Part shown: in pieces, positions 51,458 through 60,720 of the stretch
Position numbering within the stretch: position 1 is the stretch's first letter
Layout: each line of letters opens with the position of its first letter
Assembly: GCF_004005475.1 (NCBI RefSeq)
Contig: NZ_RZTZ01000015.1
Span: 36,162-100,161, forward strand
DNA length: 64,000 bases
Source of the DNA: Niallia taxi
Lineage (GTDB): Bacteria; Bacillota; Bacilli; Bacillales; Cytobacillaceae
Direction of reading: 5' to 3'
The notes under the pieces: generated by a model
Databases searched by the model: none
Told to the model about the DNA's origin: nothing
What the model saw: the letters and a program-made list of their open reading frames with translations, nothing else
Program-made: the position numbers and the translations under genes

Positions 51458-51490
51458 TACAAATTTTACGATAAAAGAGTAAAATTTGTA
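51458..51490. promoter_or_regulatory. 12-bp inverted repeat, candidate operator
   Basis: TACAAATTTTAC (51458-51469) and GTAAAATTTGTA (51479-51490) are perfect inverted copies 9 bp apart. No T tract follows, so a protein-binding site controlling the EamA gene (or the divergent monooxygenase operon) is more likely than a terminator. Confidence 0.5.
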
Positions 51491-51525
51491 TTACCAAACA
51501 TAATACATAAAAAGGGGGAATTCGT

Positions 51526-51951
51526 TTGTCTTGGTTACTTTTTGCTATACTTTCTGCAGTTTGCGCTGCTTTAGTTGGGATATTCGGAAAAGTAGGTCTG
51601 CAAAATATTGATTCCAATACAGCTACAGCCGTTCGAGCAATTATCATGGCCCTTTTTCTTTTAGTTGTTGTTGCTATAGAAGGCAATCTTCATAAAATCC
51701 CAACAATAATATCTGACAAAAAGAACTTCCTTTTTATTGTACTCAGTGGTATTGCAGGTGCAACATCGTGGCTGTTTTATTTTCTCGCATTAAAAACTGG
51801 TAAGGTGACACAGGTTGCACCAATTGATAAATTAAGCGTAGTATTAGCAGCAGTCATCGCCATTATTTTTTTAGGGGAAAAAATCAGTTTCCTAAACGGA
51901 GTAGGAATTGGCCTTATTACTGTTGGAGTCATTTTAGCAGCGCTGCACTAA
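51526..51951 (+). CDS. Single-domain EamA/DMT-family transporter
   Basis: 141-aa membrane protein with five hydrophobic segments (about residues 3-20, 32-50, 66-84, 92-112, 120-139), half the size of the usual ten-helix EamA proteins. Motifs are FAILSAVCAALVGIFGKVGL, SGIAGATSWLFYFLALKTGKVTQVAPIDKLSVVLAAVIAIIFLGE and a C-terminal GLITVGVILAAL. Single-domain members are thought to work as dimers. It starts at TTG 51526 behind AAGGGGGAA. The substrate is unknown. Confidence 0.85.
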   Translation: MSWLLFAILSAVCAALVGIFGKVGLQNIDSNTATAVRAIIMALFLLVVVAIEGNLHKIPTIISDKKNFLFIVLSGIAGATSWLFYFLALKTGKVTQVAPIDKLSVVLAAVIAIIFLGEKISFLNGVGIGLITVGVILAALH

Positions 51952-52048
51952 TTTCTTGCTGAAGATTGATAAAGGTTGTTGCTTGTCTGTTTAGGGAACG
52001 CCGCTGATTTAATAATAATCCTTTTCAAAACAATAGCATCTTTTAAGT

Positions 52049-52078
52049 AACAGGAAGAACAGCCTTCCTGTTTTTTTT
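52049..52078 (+). terminator. Terminator of the EamA gene
   Basis: AACAGGAAG (52049-52057) pairs perfectly with CTTCCTGTT (52064-52072), then TTTTTT. Confidence 0.88.
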
Positions 52079-52196
52079 AGATAAAAGTGTATGAGCACTC
52101 AACAAAACTCATAATTATGCCGATAGAAAGAGAAAATGGGTACTAAATGGAGACCCACAAAGAAACAGGGATAATGAAAGATAGGTGAAACCAACA

Positions 52197-54407
52197 ATGG
52201 TCTATAAAAACAGTCAAACGAAATGGATCATTACCCTTTGTTTATTTGTTGTTCTATCAATGCTTGTAAATATCTTTTACCACTATTTGCATCATACTGT
52301 ATTTATTATTCTGCATACGATCATCAGTCTCGTAACAATATTTTCGCTGCTGGTATTATTAAAGAATATTTCAATAATCATACTAGAATTGAGAAATAGC
52401 AGTATGAAGCTTCAAACCATTTTTGAAACAATGGATATGGCAATTTGGTATCATGATTACAAGACAGGAACACTTCTAATTACTTCTGGTATGGAAAGGA
52501 TTTATGGCAGATCGATTGCTGAATTCTATCAAAATAATGATTTATGGAAAGAATCTGTTCATGAAGACGATTATCATGTAATAGAAGAAAGACTGGAAGC
52601 ATTGAAATCAGGAGCCGAAGTCACAAGTATTTACCGAATTGTTAAGCCTGACGGCGAAATTCGCTGGATTAAAGACAAAGGTATACCAGGACTTGATGGC
52701 AATGGCAGAAGGACAGAGTTTACAAGTGTTTTTTTTGATATAACAGAGAGTAAAGAAAACGAGGACCGCTTCAGCACGCTTGTGGAGATGTCACCAGATA
52801 TAATTGCTGTAGTCAGCAACTATGAACTGCTCTATATCAATTATGCAGGAAGCAAGCTTATTGGCGCTGTCAGCCCTGCTGAGCTTGTCGGTAACACTGT
52901 TTATGATTTGCTGTCGAGGGAAGACTATGAAAAAATTGATAGCGAATTTTCTATAAATGGTGCCAAAAATTTAAGAGTAGAAGTTCAAGTTAAAACATTA
53001 CAGCAAAAAATTATTGATGTGGAGCTGTCCTGCATGCCAATTATGTTTGCAGGAAGGCATGCGGTGCTTGTTGTCGGACGTGATATTACTGAACGAAAAA
53101 AATCGGACAACTTAATTAAGCAATTAGCCTATCATGACACGTTAACAGAGCTGCCGAACAGGTACAGCTGTATGGTTCATTTGCATGAACGCCTTCATAG
53201 TCCTGCCGTCGATTCCTTATACGTATTGTTTTTAGATTTGGATCAGTTTAAGCGAATCAATGATACAAGAGGACACTCTACCGGCGATATAATATTGAAA
53301 AAGGTAGCCAATACTCTTAGCTTATCACTGAAAAACAAAGATTTTGTCGCACGGCTTGGCGGTGATGAATTTGTAATAATTCTCGAAAATGCAAATTTGC
53401 AGGAAGTGAAGCAAAAGGCAAATAGTATACTAGAGGCCTTCAACCAGCCGCTTATAATTAAAACAGAGGAATTTTTCGTTACACCAAGCATAGGCATCAG
53501 TAATTATCCAGCAGATGGTAAGGATCAGGAAACTTTAATTAAAAATGCCGATGCTGCAATGTATTTAGCAAAGGAAAATGGAAAAAATAATTATCAATTT
53601 TATTCACACGCACTCGAGGAAAGTGGCGCTCGAAAAATGATGCTGGAAATGGAGCTAAGAAAGGCGATTAAAAAGCAGGAGCTTTCTTTGTATTACCAGC
53701 CGCAATTTAATATTCTTACAGGGGAAATATTCGGTGTCGAAGCATTACTGCGCTGGAATCATCCGAAATTCGGCTTTGTTTCTCCGGCAGAGTTTATTCC
53801 AATAGCAGAAGAAACCAATTTAATCGTGCCGATTGGCGATTGGGTTATCAAACAAGCAGCCCAGCAAATGAGGGCATGGAATAAGCAGGGCATTAATAAT
53901 ATAAAAATGTCGATTAATATTTCAGCAAGACAATTTCATTGTTCCGATTTTGCCGAAATTATAGGCGAGCATGTCGACAAATATGGTTTAAATACAAAAA
54001 TGATTGAACTGGAAATTACAGAAAGCACCTTGCAAAATATGGATTTATCCTTAGAGATACTTCATAAGTTAAAAGCATATGGTTTTAATATTTCAATTGA
54101 TGACTTTGGCAAAGGCTATTCGTCATTAAGCTACTTAAAGCATTTACCGATTGACACGATTAAAATTGATAAAACCTTCGTTGATGATATTACAGACCCA
54201 GTTCACAAAGGTTCTTTAGTTAAGGCTATCATCGATATGGGGCATAATATGAACTTCTCCGTTATCGCTGAGGGAATCGAACAAAAAGAACAACTGGAAT
54301 TTTTAAAACAAAACAATTGTGTTCTTGGTCAAGGCTTCTATTACAGCAAACCTCTGCCAAAAGAGGACATTGAAAAAATGCTGCTGGAACAGCTAGAAAA
54401 ACATTAA
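52197..54407 (+). CDS. Membrane PAS-PAS-GGDEF-EAL c-di-GMP turnover protein
   Basis: 736-aa signalling protein. Two N-terminal membrane helices (about residues 9-27 and 33-55) are followed by two PAS domains (about 70-185 with RWIKDKGIPGLDG, and 190-300). Then comes a diguanylate cyclase domain with intact GGDEF (ARLGGDEFVII) and the DLDQFKRINDTRGH loop, and a phosphodiesterase domain with intact EAL (GVEALLRW), ELEITEST, IDDFGKGYSSLSYL and IKIDKTFV. Both catalytic centres look functional, so the net direction cannot be predicted. ATG 52197 follows AGGTGA; a GTG at 52185 overlaps it. It is a plausible source of the signal read by the riboswitch at 35884. Confidence 0.92.
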   Translation: MVYKNSQTKWIITLCLFVVLSMLVNIFYHYLHHTVFIILHTIISLVTIFSLLVLLKNISIIILELRNSSMKLQTIFETMDMAIWYHDYKTGTLLITSGMERIYGRSIAEFYQNNDLWKESVHEDDYHVIEERLEALKSGAEVTSIYRIVKPDGEIRWIKDKGIPGLDGNGRRTEFTSVFFDITESKENEDRFSTLVEMSPDIIAVVSNYELLYINYAGSKLIGAVSPAELVGNTVYDLLSREDYEKIDSEFSINGAKNLRVEVQVKTLQQKIIDVELSCMPIMFAGRHAVLVVGRDITERKKSDNLIKQLAYHDTLTELPNRYSCMVHLHERLHSPAVDSLYVLFLDLDQFKRINDTRGHSTGDIILKKVANTLSLSLKNKDFVARLGGDEFVIILENANLQEVKQKANSILEAFNQPLIIKTEEFFVTPSIGISNYPADGKDQETLIKNADAAMYLAKENGKNNYQFYSHALEESGARKMMLEMELRKAIKKQELSLYYQPQFNILTGEIFGVEALLRWNHPKFGFVSPAEFIPIAEETNLIVPIGDWVIKQAAQQMRAWNKQGINNIKMSINISARQFHCSDFAEIIGEHVDKYGLNTKMIELEITESTLQNMDLSLEILHKLKAYGFNISIDDFGKGYSSLSYLKHLPIDTIKIDKTFVDDITDPVHKGSLVKAIIDMGHNMNFSVIAEGIEQKEQLEFLKQNNCVLGQGFYYSKPLPKEDIEKMLLEQLEKH

Positions 54408-54416
54408 CTAAAAAAG

Positions 54417-54452
54417 AAGGACTGGAAGCAACGATTCCAGTCCTTTTTTATA
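54417..54452 (+). terminator. Terminator of the GGDEF-EAL gene
   Basis: AAGGACTGGAA (54417-54427) pairs perfectly with TTCCAGTCCTT (54435-54445), then TTTTTA. Confidence 0.92.
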
Positions 54453-54474
54453 TTACCTAAACTTAGGTTGGTGA

Positions 54475-54503
54475 TTGTTTCCAGTCTTTTTGTGTAGTAT
54501 AAG
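54475..54503 (+). promoter_or_regulatory. Promoter of the glutaminase gene
   Basis: TTGTTT (54475-54480), 17 bp, TATAAG (54498-54503). Transcription would start near 54510 at the first leader hairpin. Confidence 0.55.
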
Positions 54504-54513
54504 TATATAGAAG

Positions 54514-54560
54514 CATGCTTAAACAAGCATGTAAGTTTATTTCCTTCTGATAAGGAAATA
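54514..54560 (+). promoter_or_regulatory. Two consecutive hairpins in the glsA leader
   Basis: CATGCTT/AAGCATG (54514-54520, 54525-54531) and TATTTCCTT/AAGGAAATA (54538-54546, 54552-54560) are perfect stems. The second ends directly before ATG 54561 of an 18-codon ORF (to 54617) that overlaps the glsA start in another frame. Confidence 0.45.
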
Positions 54561-54598
54561 ATGAAGGAAAACGATATTAAAAGAGTTGGTGATAAAGG

Positions 54599-55528
54599 AT
54601 GCCATGTAAAACGGTAGAAGAGTTAGAAGTTATATTAGAAGAAGCAAAAAGCTACACAAAGGAAGGAAAAGTTGCTGATTACATACCAGCGTTAAGCAAA
54701 GCAAACCCAGATAATCTGTCGATAGCGGTTATATACCCGAACGGCACTTGTTATTCAGCCGGTTGTATTAAAGAAAAAATTACGCTGCAAAGCATTTCAA
54801 AGGTACTAACACTTGCACTGGCGCTGATGGAGTCAGGGGAAGATACTGTGTTCCAAAAAGTCGGCTATGAACCGACAGGAGACCCCTTCAATTCAATTGT
54901 AAAGCTGGAAATGAGTAATCCGTCCAAGCCATTAAATCCGATGATAAATGCAGGAGCACTTGCTGTAACTAGCATGATAAAAGGCAGCTCTGTTCAAGAA
55001 CGGTTTGACAACATCCTTGAATTTGTGAAAAAGCTAGCTGGTAATGATGATATCAGTTACTCAGAAGAGGTAGCAAGATCAGAATATGAAACCTCTCATC
55101 TAAACAGAGCTTTATGTCACTTCATGAAGCAGCATGGCATTATTAATGAGGATGTTGAAGAGCTGCTAGATCTATATACGAAACAGTGTGCGATTGAAGT
55201 AAATTGTCTCGATTTAGCTCGAATTGGCATTATTTTCGCCATGGACGGAGTAGAGCCAGGTACAAACAACAGAATTATGCCAGCACATGTTGCCCGAATT
55301 TGTAAGACCTTTATGGTTACATGCGGCATGTATAATGCATCAGGCGAGTTTGCTGTACGTGTTGGCATCCCGGCAAAAAGCGGTGTTTCTGGCGGGATTT
55401 TAGGAGCTGTTCCTAATCGTTTCGGCATTGGTATTTCTGGACCTGCTCTTGATGATAAAGGAAATAGTGTTGCCGGCTTAAAACTGCTTGAAATTTTGGC
55501 GAAAAAATATTCACTGAGTATGTTCTGA
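54599..55528 (+). CDS. glsA: Glutaminase A
   Basis: 309-aa serine-dependent glutaminase, the standard family length. It hydrolyses glutamine to glutamate and ammonia. The beta-lactamase-like catalytic pair is Ser65 and Lys68 (LQSISKV). Conserved family features are [36 protein letters not shown] and the C-terminal [17 protein letters not shown]. The ribosome site before ATG 54599 is modest (ATAAAGG at short spacing), and an overlapping upstream ORF may couple its translation. It stands apart from glutamate synthase at the other end of the window. Confidence 0.94.
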   Translation: MPCKTVEELEVILEEAKSYTKEGKVADYIPALSKANPDNLSIAVIYPNGTCYSAGCIKEKITLQSISKVLTLALALMESGEDTVFQKVGYEPTGDPFNSIVKLEMSNPSKPLNPMINAGALAVTSMIKGSSVQERFDNILEFVKKLAGNDDISYSEEVARSEYETSHLNRALCHFMKQHGIINEDVEELLDLYTKQCAIEVNCLDLARIGIIFAMDGVEPGTNNRIMPAHVARICKTFMVTCGMYNASGEFAVRVGIPAKSGVSGGILGAVPNRFGIGISGPALDDKGNSVAGLKLLEILAKKYSLSMF

Positions 55529-55609
55529 TCAACCTATCCCACTATAGCTTTCTTTTATTACGCTTCCTATACTTGTGGTTATTTTCAAACAGATAGGGGT
55601 AATATAAGA

Positions 55610-55644
55610 CTATTTGAAAGTGCACTTATTTTTCGCACAAATAG
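55610..55644 (+). promoter_or_regulatory. Bulged hairpin in the speD leader
   Basis: CTATTT (55610-55615) and GTGC (55620-55623) pair with GCAC (55635-55638) and AAATAG (55639-55644), leaving a 4-nt bulge. The right arm touches the AGGGGG ribosome site, so it could modulate translation. Confidence 0.35.
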
Positions 55645-55657
55645 GGGGATTACGAAC

Positions 55658-56470
55658 ATGAGCTTAACACCTGAACAACGCATTGAATTGCATGGCTTTA
55701 ATAATTTGACAAAATCACTGAGCTTCAATATGTATGATATTTGCTATACAAGAACAAAGGAAGAACGGGAAAGCTATCTTCAATACATTGATGAGCAATA
55801 TAATGCAGATAGATTAACAAGCATTTTAAAGAATGTGGCGGAAATTATCGGTGCACATGTTTTAAATGTGGCGAAACAGGATTATGAACCACAGGGAGCA
55901 AGTGTGACACTGCTAGTTTCTGAAGGTCCTGTGGCAGAGGCTCCTGAGGATGTATTTGAAGAATCTCCTGGTCCACTGCCTGGTTCTGTTGTAATTCACC
56001 TTGATAAAAGTCATATCACTGTTCATACTTATCCAGAATACCATCCAGATGAAGGAATCAGCACATTTAGAGCAGACATTGATGTTTCTACATGTGGAGA
56101 GATATCTCCCTTAAAGGCACTTAACTACTTAATCCATTCCTTTGATACAGACATTATGATTATTGATTACAGAGTCAGAGGATTTACACGTGATATTCAT
56201 GGCCATAAATTGTTTATTGACCATGATATTAATTCCATCCAGAATTATATTCCATTAGAAGCGCAGAAAATTTTCGATATGATCGATGTGAATATTTATC
56301 AAGAAAATATTTTTCATACAAAATGCAAGCTGAAGCAATTCGACTTAAATAATTATTTATTCGGTTATACAGCAGATGAGCTTAGTGAAAAGGAGCAAGC
56401 AGACATAACCGAAAAGCTTACTGTAGAGATGAATGAAATTTTTTACGGTAAAAATATAAGCGGTTCATAA
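55658..56470 (+). CDS. speD: S-adenosylmethionine decarboxylase proenzyme (long, E. coli type)
   Basis: 270-aa pyruvoyl enzyme making decarboxylated AdoMet for spermidine synthesis. It self-cleaves before Ser118 in [13 protein letters not shown], which becomes the pyruvoyl group. [18 protein letters not shown] and [13 protein letters not shown] are conserved. The length matches the E. coli class (264 aa) rather than the 126-aa form of B. subtilis. AGGGGG precedes the ATG. It is followed by a terminator and no speE is adjacent. Confidence 0.95.
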   Translation: MSLTPEQRIELHGFNNLTKSLSFNMYDICYTRTKEERESYLQYIDEQYNADRLTSILKNVAEIIGAHVLNVAKQDYEPQGASVTLLVSEGPVAEAPEDVFEESPGPLPGSVVIHLDKSHITVHTYPEYHPDEGISTFRADIDVSTCGEISPLKALNYLIHSFDTDIMIIDYRVRGFTRDIHGHKLFIDHDINSIQNYIPLEAQKIFDMIDVNIYQENIFHTKCKLKQFDLNNYLFGYTADELSEKEQADITEKLTVEMNEIFYGKNISGS

Positions 56471-56472
56471 AG

Positions 56473-56502
56473 AAGACAGGCGATAATGTCTGTCTTTTTT
56501 AT
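56473..56502 (+). terminator. Terminator of speD
   Basis: AAGACAG (56473-56479) pairs with CTGTCTT (56490-56496), followed by TTTTATT. Confidence 0.75.
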
Positions 56503-56612
56503 TTTGTTTTTGTATAAATATGCTTAAAATATAATTTTTAATCATTTTATAATGTTAATTTCTAATAATTTTGGTAAAATAGTATCATTATAGGGAGAAG
56601 GGAAAGGTTTAG

Positions 56613-57779
56613 TTGAAACAAACAATCATTGACACAATTGAACAACATAAAAAAACATTCGAGGAAATTAGTATATATATAGGGGAAAACCCAGAGCTTG
56701 GACATGAAGAATTCAAGGCTAGTGCTATTTTAATTAAAACATTATTAGATCATGACTTTGAGATCGAAAGAGAGTTTTGTGGTCTGCCAACTGCCTTTCG
56801 GGCGGTATTTGACAGTGGAAAAGAAGGTCCTGTTATCGGCTTTATGTCAGAATATGATGCACTCCCAGAAGTCGGACATGCATGCGGTCATAACCTGATT
56901 GGCACAATGGGAATTGCAGCAGGAATCGGTCTAAGCAAGGTGCTTGCTGAAATTGGCGGCAAGGTAATTGTATATGGAACGCCTGCAGAGGAAACAAAGG
57001 GCGGCAAGGTAACAATGGCAGAGAAGGACATCTTTTCAGAGCTTGATGTGGCTATGATGGTTCATCCGCTTGATAATAATATGAAAAGCGGTGCATCACT
57101 TGCAATGGATGCCATTCAATTTGAATTTTTCGGGAAAGCAGCACACGCAGCTGCAAGTCCGCATATGGGCATTAATGCATTGGATGCCGTTATCCAAACA
57201 TTCAACAGCATTAACGCACTGCGCCAGCATGTAACCTCAGATGCTCGTATTCATGGTATTATCCCAGAAGGCGGAAAAGCAGCGAATGTTGTACCTGATT
57301 ATGCTGTTGCTCAATTCTATGTTCGTGCTGCCAAAAGAGAGTATGTTAATGAACTAGTTGAAAAGGTGAAGAAGTGTGCAGAAGGTGCTGCCCTGCAAAC
57401 TGGTACAACATTTAAAGTATCAAACTATGAATTCTCTTATGATGATATGATTTCAAATGACACACTTTCAGAAGCTTTCACAAACGAACTAGTGTCACTT
57501 GGTATTCCTGTTGAGGAAATCTATGAACAAAGAGATGGCTCTGGTTCTCTTGATATGGGGAATGTAAGCCAAGCAGTGCCGTCTATTCATCCTTATATTA
57601 AAATTTGTAACGAAGCGTATGCATGCCATACACATGAATTCAGAGAGGCAGCGATGACAGATCAGGCAAGAGAAGCAATGATTGTCGGCGCTAAATCGAT
57701 GGCGTTAACTGGGTATGAAGTATTAACAAACCCGGAATTACTGCAAAAGATTAAAGCTGAATTTAATTCTATGAAATAA
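56613..57779 (+). CDS. M20-family metallopeptidase/amidohydrolase
   Basis: 388-aa zinc hydrolase of the M20D type. Metal and catalytic elements are EYDALPEVGHACGHN (Asp, His), GTPAEETKGGK (two Glu) and MMVHPLD. The dimerisation domain starts FFGKAAHAAASPHMGINALDAV, and the last ligand His is in ACHTHEF. It resembles PM20D2/aminobenzoyl-glutamate-type amidases, which cleave N-acyl amino acids or dipeptides. It starts at TTG 56613 behind GGGAAAGG. A long perfect terminator follows. Confidence 0.88.
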   Translation: MKQTIIDTIEQHKKTFEEISIYIGENPELGHEEFKASAILIKTLLDHDFEIEREFCGLPTAFRAVFDSGKEGPVIGFMSEYDALPEVGHACGHNLIGTMGIAAGIGLSKVLAEIGGKVIVYGTPAEETKGGKVTMAEKDIFSELDVAMMVHPLDNNMKSGASLAMDAIQFEFFGKAAHAAASPHMGINALDAVIQTFNSINALRQHVTSDARIHGIIPEGGKAANVVPDYAVAQFYVRAAKREYVNELVEKVKKCAEGAALQTGTTFKVSNYEFSYDDMISNDTLSEAFTNELVSLGIPVEEIYEQRDGSGSLDMGNVSQAVPSIHPYIKICNEAYACHTHEFREAAMTDQAREAMIVGAKSMALTGYEVLTNPELLQKIKAEFNSMK

Positions 57780-57784
57780 TACAA

Positions 57785-57820
57785 AACAATCCCCGGCAAC
57801 TTGCCGGGGATTGTTTTTTT
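57785..57820. terminator. Strong bidirectional terminator
   Basis: AACAATCCCCGGCAA (57785-57799) and TTGCCGGGGATTGTT (57801-57815) are exact complements around one C, then TTTTT. It lies between convergent genes. Confidence 0.92.
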
Positions 57821-57821
57821 G

Positions 57822-59045
57822 CTAAGAGACACTCTTCAACTGTTTTCCTTTTTTATATAAATGTGTTGCATAGAAAATAATGCATAGTGTTGCTGAAATT
57901 AATGTGCCATGGAAAATCCACACCATTATTTTTAAAGAGCTTGCCTCAAGCACAACAGGTGCGACAACAAAGCCGAGGGCAAATCCAAGCGATTTTAACA
58001 GCATGCCAACACCGAAAATTCTTCCCCTAATATGATTAGCGGTTTTTTGCAGAATGACAGCATGCAGGGTTGTAAAGGTTGCATCAAAAATCCCTGTAAA
58101 AAAGGCAAAGGCAAGAATAAGCCAACTATTACTGTTTGAAAAGAAGGTGATAAAGCCTGCTGACATGAGCATGGCCGAAAAAAAGGCTGCATAATAAAGA
58201 CTTCTATCATCGTTAAATTTGATTTTCGGGATAATCATGGTGGAAAAAACAGAGCCGAGTCCCCATGCTCCCCAAATCAGACCATAAAATAAGCTTTGCT
58301 TCTCCTCGCTAATCATTTCAGCCAGAAGGGGAATCCCTAAGTTATGGGAAGCTCCGGCAAAGGACCCTATTAAAAAAACAGCATTAACTAATAACAGCAT
58401 TGGAGCTAATAAGATAAAGGCATTAACTTCCTTCAGATCCTTGCTGAGACTTGAGAAGGTTTTTTTTACGCTTTCAGCAGCAGAGGTTGAGTTTTTTTGT
58501 GCAGTGGATGTTTGCCATTTCATTTTCAGTAAAATTAATGCAGATAAAATATAGGTAACGGCATCTATAATCAACGTCCATTTATATCCAACCACATTCG
58601 TTATTATTCCAGCACCGATAAATCCGAACACTAGACTTATCGATGTCAGCCTAGCTATCAGTGCGTTAGTTTGGATTACTTTGTCCTCACCAAATATTTG
58701 CGGGATTTCTGCACTATAGCTAACCGAAAACAGGCTAGTAGTGAAACCAATCAAAAAGCATACTGCAATTATCATGACAGGATTAGGAAAAAACAACAGT
58801 AACAATATGATGGCAGCTCGTAAAAAATCAGCAATTATCATAATCTTTCGTCTGTCAAATCGATCTGCAAGAACCCCTGAAAAAACGCTTGATATCAAGC
58901 CTCCAATTGTGCGAAATGCCATTGTAGCAGCAAGCAAGCCAGTACTCCCGGTTGCAGCGTACATTAAAACATTTATAGCAATTAAATCCATATATGTTCC
59001 TAAATCTGAAAATGCCTTCACGTATAAAAAAATCTTCTTATTCAT
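57822..59045 (-). CDS. MFS transporter (MFS_3/DHA3-like)
   Basis: 407-aa major facilitator protein with 12 hydrophobic segments. The loop between helices 2 and 3 has GVLADRFDRRKIMI, the MFS signature. SVSYSAEIPQIFGEDKVIQTNAL and the central basic loop at about 190-210 resemble macrolide/enterobactin-exporter-type DHA3 proteins. An efflux role is likely; the substrate is unknown. AAAGGAGC precedes the ATG on the minus strand. Confidence 0.88.
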   Translation of the reverse strand: MNKKIFLYVKAFSDLGTYMDLIAINVLMYAATGSTGLLAATMAFRTIGGLISSVFSGVLADRFDRRKIMIIADFLRAAIILLLLFFPNPVMIIAVCFLIGFTTSLFSVSYSAEIPQIFGEDKVIQTNALIARLTSISLVFGFIGAGIITNVVGYKWTLIIDAVTYILSALILLKMKWQTSTAQKNSTSAAESVKKTFSSLSKDLKEVNAFILLAPMLLLVNAVFLIGSFAGASHNLGIPLLAEMISEEKQSLFYGLIWGAWGLGSVFSTMIIPKIKFNDDRSLYYAAFFSAMLMSAGFITFFSNSNSWLILAFAFFTGIFDATFTTLHAVILQKTANHIRGRIFGVGMLLKSLGFALGFVVAPVVLEASSLKIMVWIFHGTLISATLCIIFYATHLYKKGKQLKSVS

Positions 59046-59228
59046 TGCTGCTCCTTTATCGTCTGTTATTTTTGATTATTCTGTTTTTTTATTGTAAATG
59101 CATTATTAATATTTCGCAATACGAAAAAACGCCATGAAAAAAATTTTCTAATTAACTGGCTAAATGCTTTAAAAAAAAGAAATTGGGGTACTTATTAGGC
59201 ATAATCATAAATTACAAGGAGTGTATAT

Positions 59229-60680
59229 ATGGAAAACAAGACGATTATGCAATTTTTCGAATGGCATTTAGATGCAGATGGAAACCACTGGAAGAGATTA
59301 AAGGAAAGAGCAAGTGAACTGAAAGAAGCAGGAATTGATGCAGTATGGGTTCCGCCTGTGACAAAAGGAATTACACAGGATGATAATGGCTATGGCATAT
59401 ACGATCTTTACGATCTAGGGGAATTCGATCAAAAAGGCACAGTCCGTACAAAATATGGAACAAAGGAAGAGCTGCTTGAAGCGATACAGGCTTGCCATAA
59501 TGTCGGCATTTCTGTGTATGTCGATATTGTCATGAACCATAAAGCTGGAGCAGATGAATTAGAAACCTTTAAGGTTGTCGAAGTGAATCCAGATAATCGG
59601 GAAGAAGATATTTCAGAACCGTACGATATTGAAGGGTGGACGAAATTCACTTTCCCTGGCAGAAATGGGCAATATTCTGATTTTCAATGGAATTACACCC
59701 ACTTTAATGGCACAGATTATGATGCTAAGGAAGAGAAGGAGGGTGTATTCCGTATCCTTGGTGAGAACAAGTATTGGAATAATAATGTCGATAAAGAGTT
59801 AGGAAACTATGACTTCTTAATGTTCTCCAATATTGATTTTAACAATGAAACGGTCAGGGAAGAGATGTTTAAATGGGGAACATGGATAAGTGAAACACTT
59901 TCATGCAATGGCTTCCGCCTGGATGCTATCAAACATATTAATCATGAATTCATTAAGGATTTTGCTGTTAATTTAAAGAAAGAAAAAGGCGATGATTTTT
60001 ACTTTGTCGGCGAGTTTTGGAAGGGCGAAATCGATGAATGCAAGCAATTTTTAGAGGAGATGGATTACACTATTGACTTGTTTGATGTTCCGCTTCACTA
60101 TAAGCTACATACAGCATCCATACAAGGCAGTGAGTTTGATTTATCAACAATATTCGATGATACCTTAGTTAAACTTCATCCGATGAATAGTGTCACATTT
60201 GTCGATAATCATGACACACAGCCGAATGAATCGTTAGAATCATGGGTGGAGGATTGGTTTAAGCAGATTGCCTATAGCTTAATTTTGTTGCGAGAAGACG
60301 GCTATCCTTGTGTGTTTTATGGAGATTATTATGGAATAAAAGGGCCTGTGCCTGTTGATGGCAAACAAATGGCCATTGATCCCCTTCTTTACGCAAGGAA
60401 AAAGAAAGCGTACGGACAACAGGATGATTATTTTGATGACAAAAATGTTATCGGCTGGGTTAGACATGGTGATGAAAATATCGAAAAATCAGGCTGTGCT
60501 GTCGTCATTTCAAATGATATGGAAGGCAGTAAGCGCATGTTTGTTGGCACGGAGCGCGCTGGCGAAACGTGGGTTGACCTGACAAACACAAGAAACGAAG
60601 AAATTGTTATTGAAGAGGATGGCTTTGCCGATTTCCTAGTTAATGGACAGAGTGTATCTGTTTGGGGACTGCCTAACTAA
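59229..60680 (+). CDS. Cytoplasmic alpha-amylase (GH13)
   Basis: 483-aa alpha-amylase without a signal peptide, so intracellular. The (beta/alpha)8 catalytic residues are Asp232 (GFRLDAIKH), Glu262 (FVGEFWKG) and Asp329 (FVDNHDT). VYVDIVMNHK is conserved region I and VPPVTKGITQDDNGYGIYDLYDLGEF the typical start of liquefying-type Bacillus amylases. It would degrade malto-oligosaccharides or glycogen in the cytoplasm. ATG 59229 follows AAGGAGTG. A strong terminator follows. Confidence 0.94.
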   Translation: MENKTIMQFFEWHLDADGNHWKRLKERASELKEAGIDAVWVPPVTKGITQDDNGYGIYDLYDLGEFDQKGTVRTKYGTKEELLEAIQACHNVGISVYVDIVMNHKAGADELETFKVVEVNPDNREEDISEPYDIEGWTKFTFPGRNGQYSDFQWNYTHFNGTDYDAKEEKEGVFRILGENKYWNNNVDKELGNYDFLMFSNIDFNNETVREEMFKWGTWISETLSCNGFRLDAIKHINHEFIKDFAVNLKKEKGDDFYFVGEFWKGEIDECKQFLEEMDYTIDLFDVPLHYKLHTASIQGSEFDLSTIFDDTLVKLHPMNSVTFVDNHDTQPNESLESWVEDWFKQIAYSLILLREDGYPCVFYGDYYGIKGPVPVDGKQMAIDPLLYARKKKAYGQQDDYFDDKNVIGWVRHGDENIEKSGCAVVISNDMEGSKRMFVGTERAGETWVDLTNTRNEEIVIEEDGFADFLVNGQSVSVWGLPN

Positions 60681-60688
60681 TATAGCAG

Positions 60689-60720
60689 AAAAAAGGAACG
60701 GTTTTAACCGTTCCTTTTTT
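60689..60720. terminator. Bidirectional terminator
   Basis: AAAAAAGGAACGGTT (60689-60703) and AACCGTTCCTTTTTT (60706-60720) are exact complements. It ends both the amylase and the convergent LysE gene. Confidence 0.92.
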
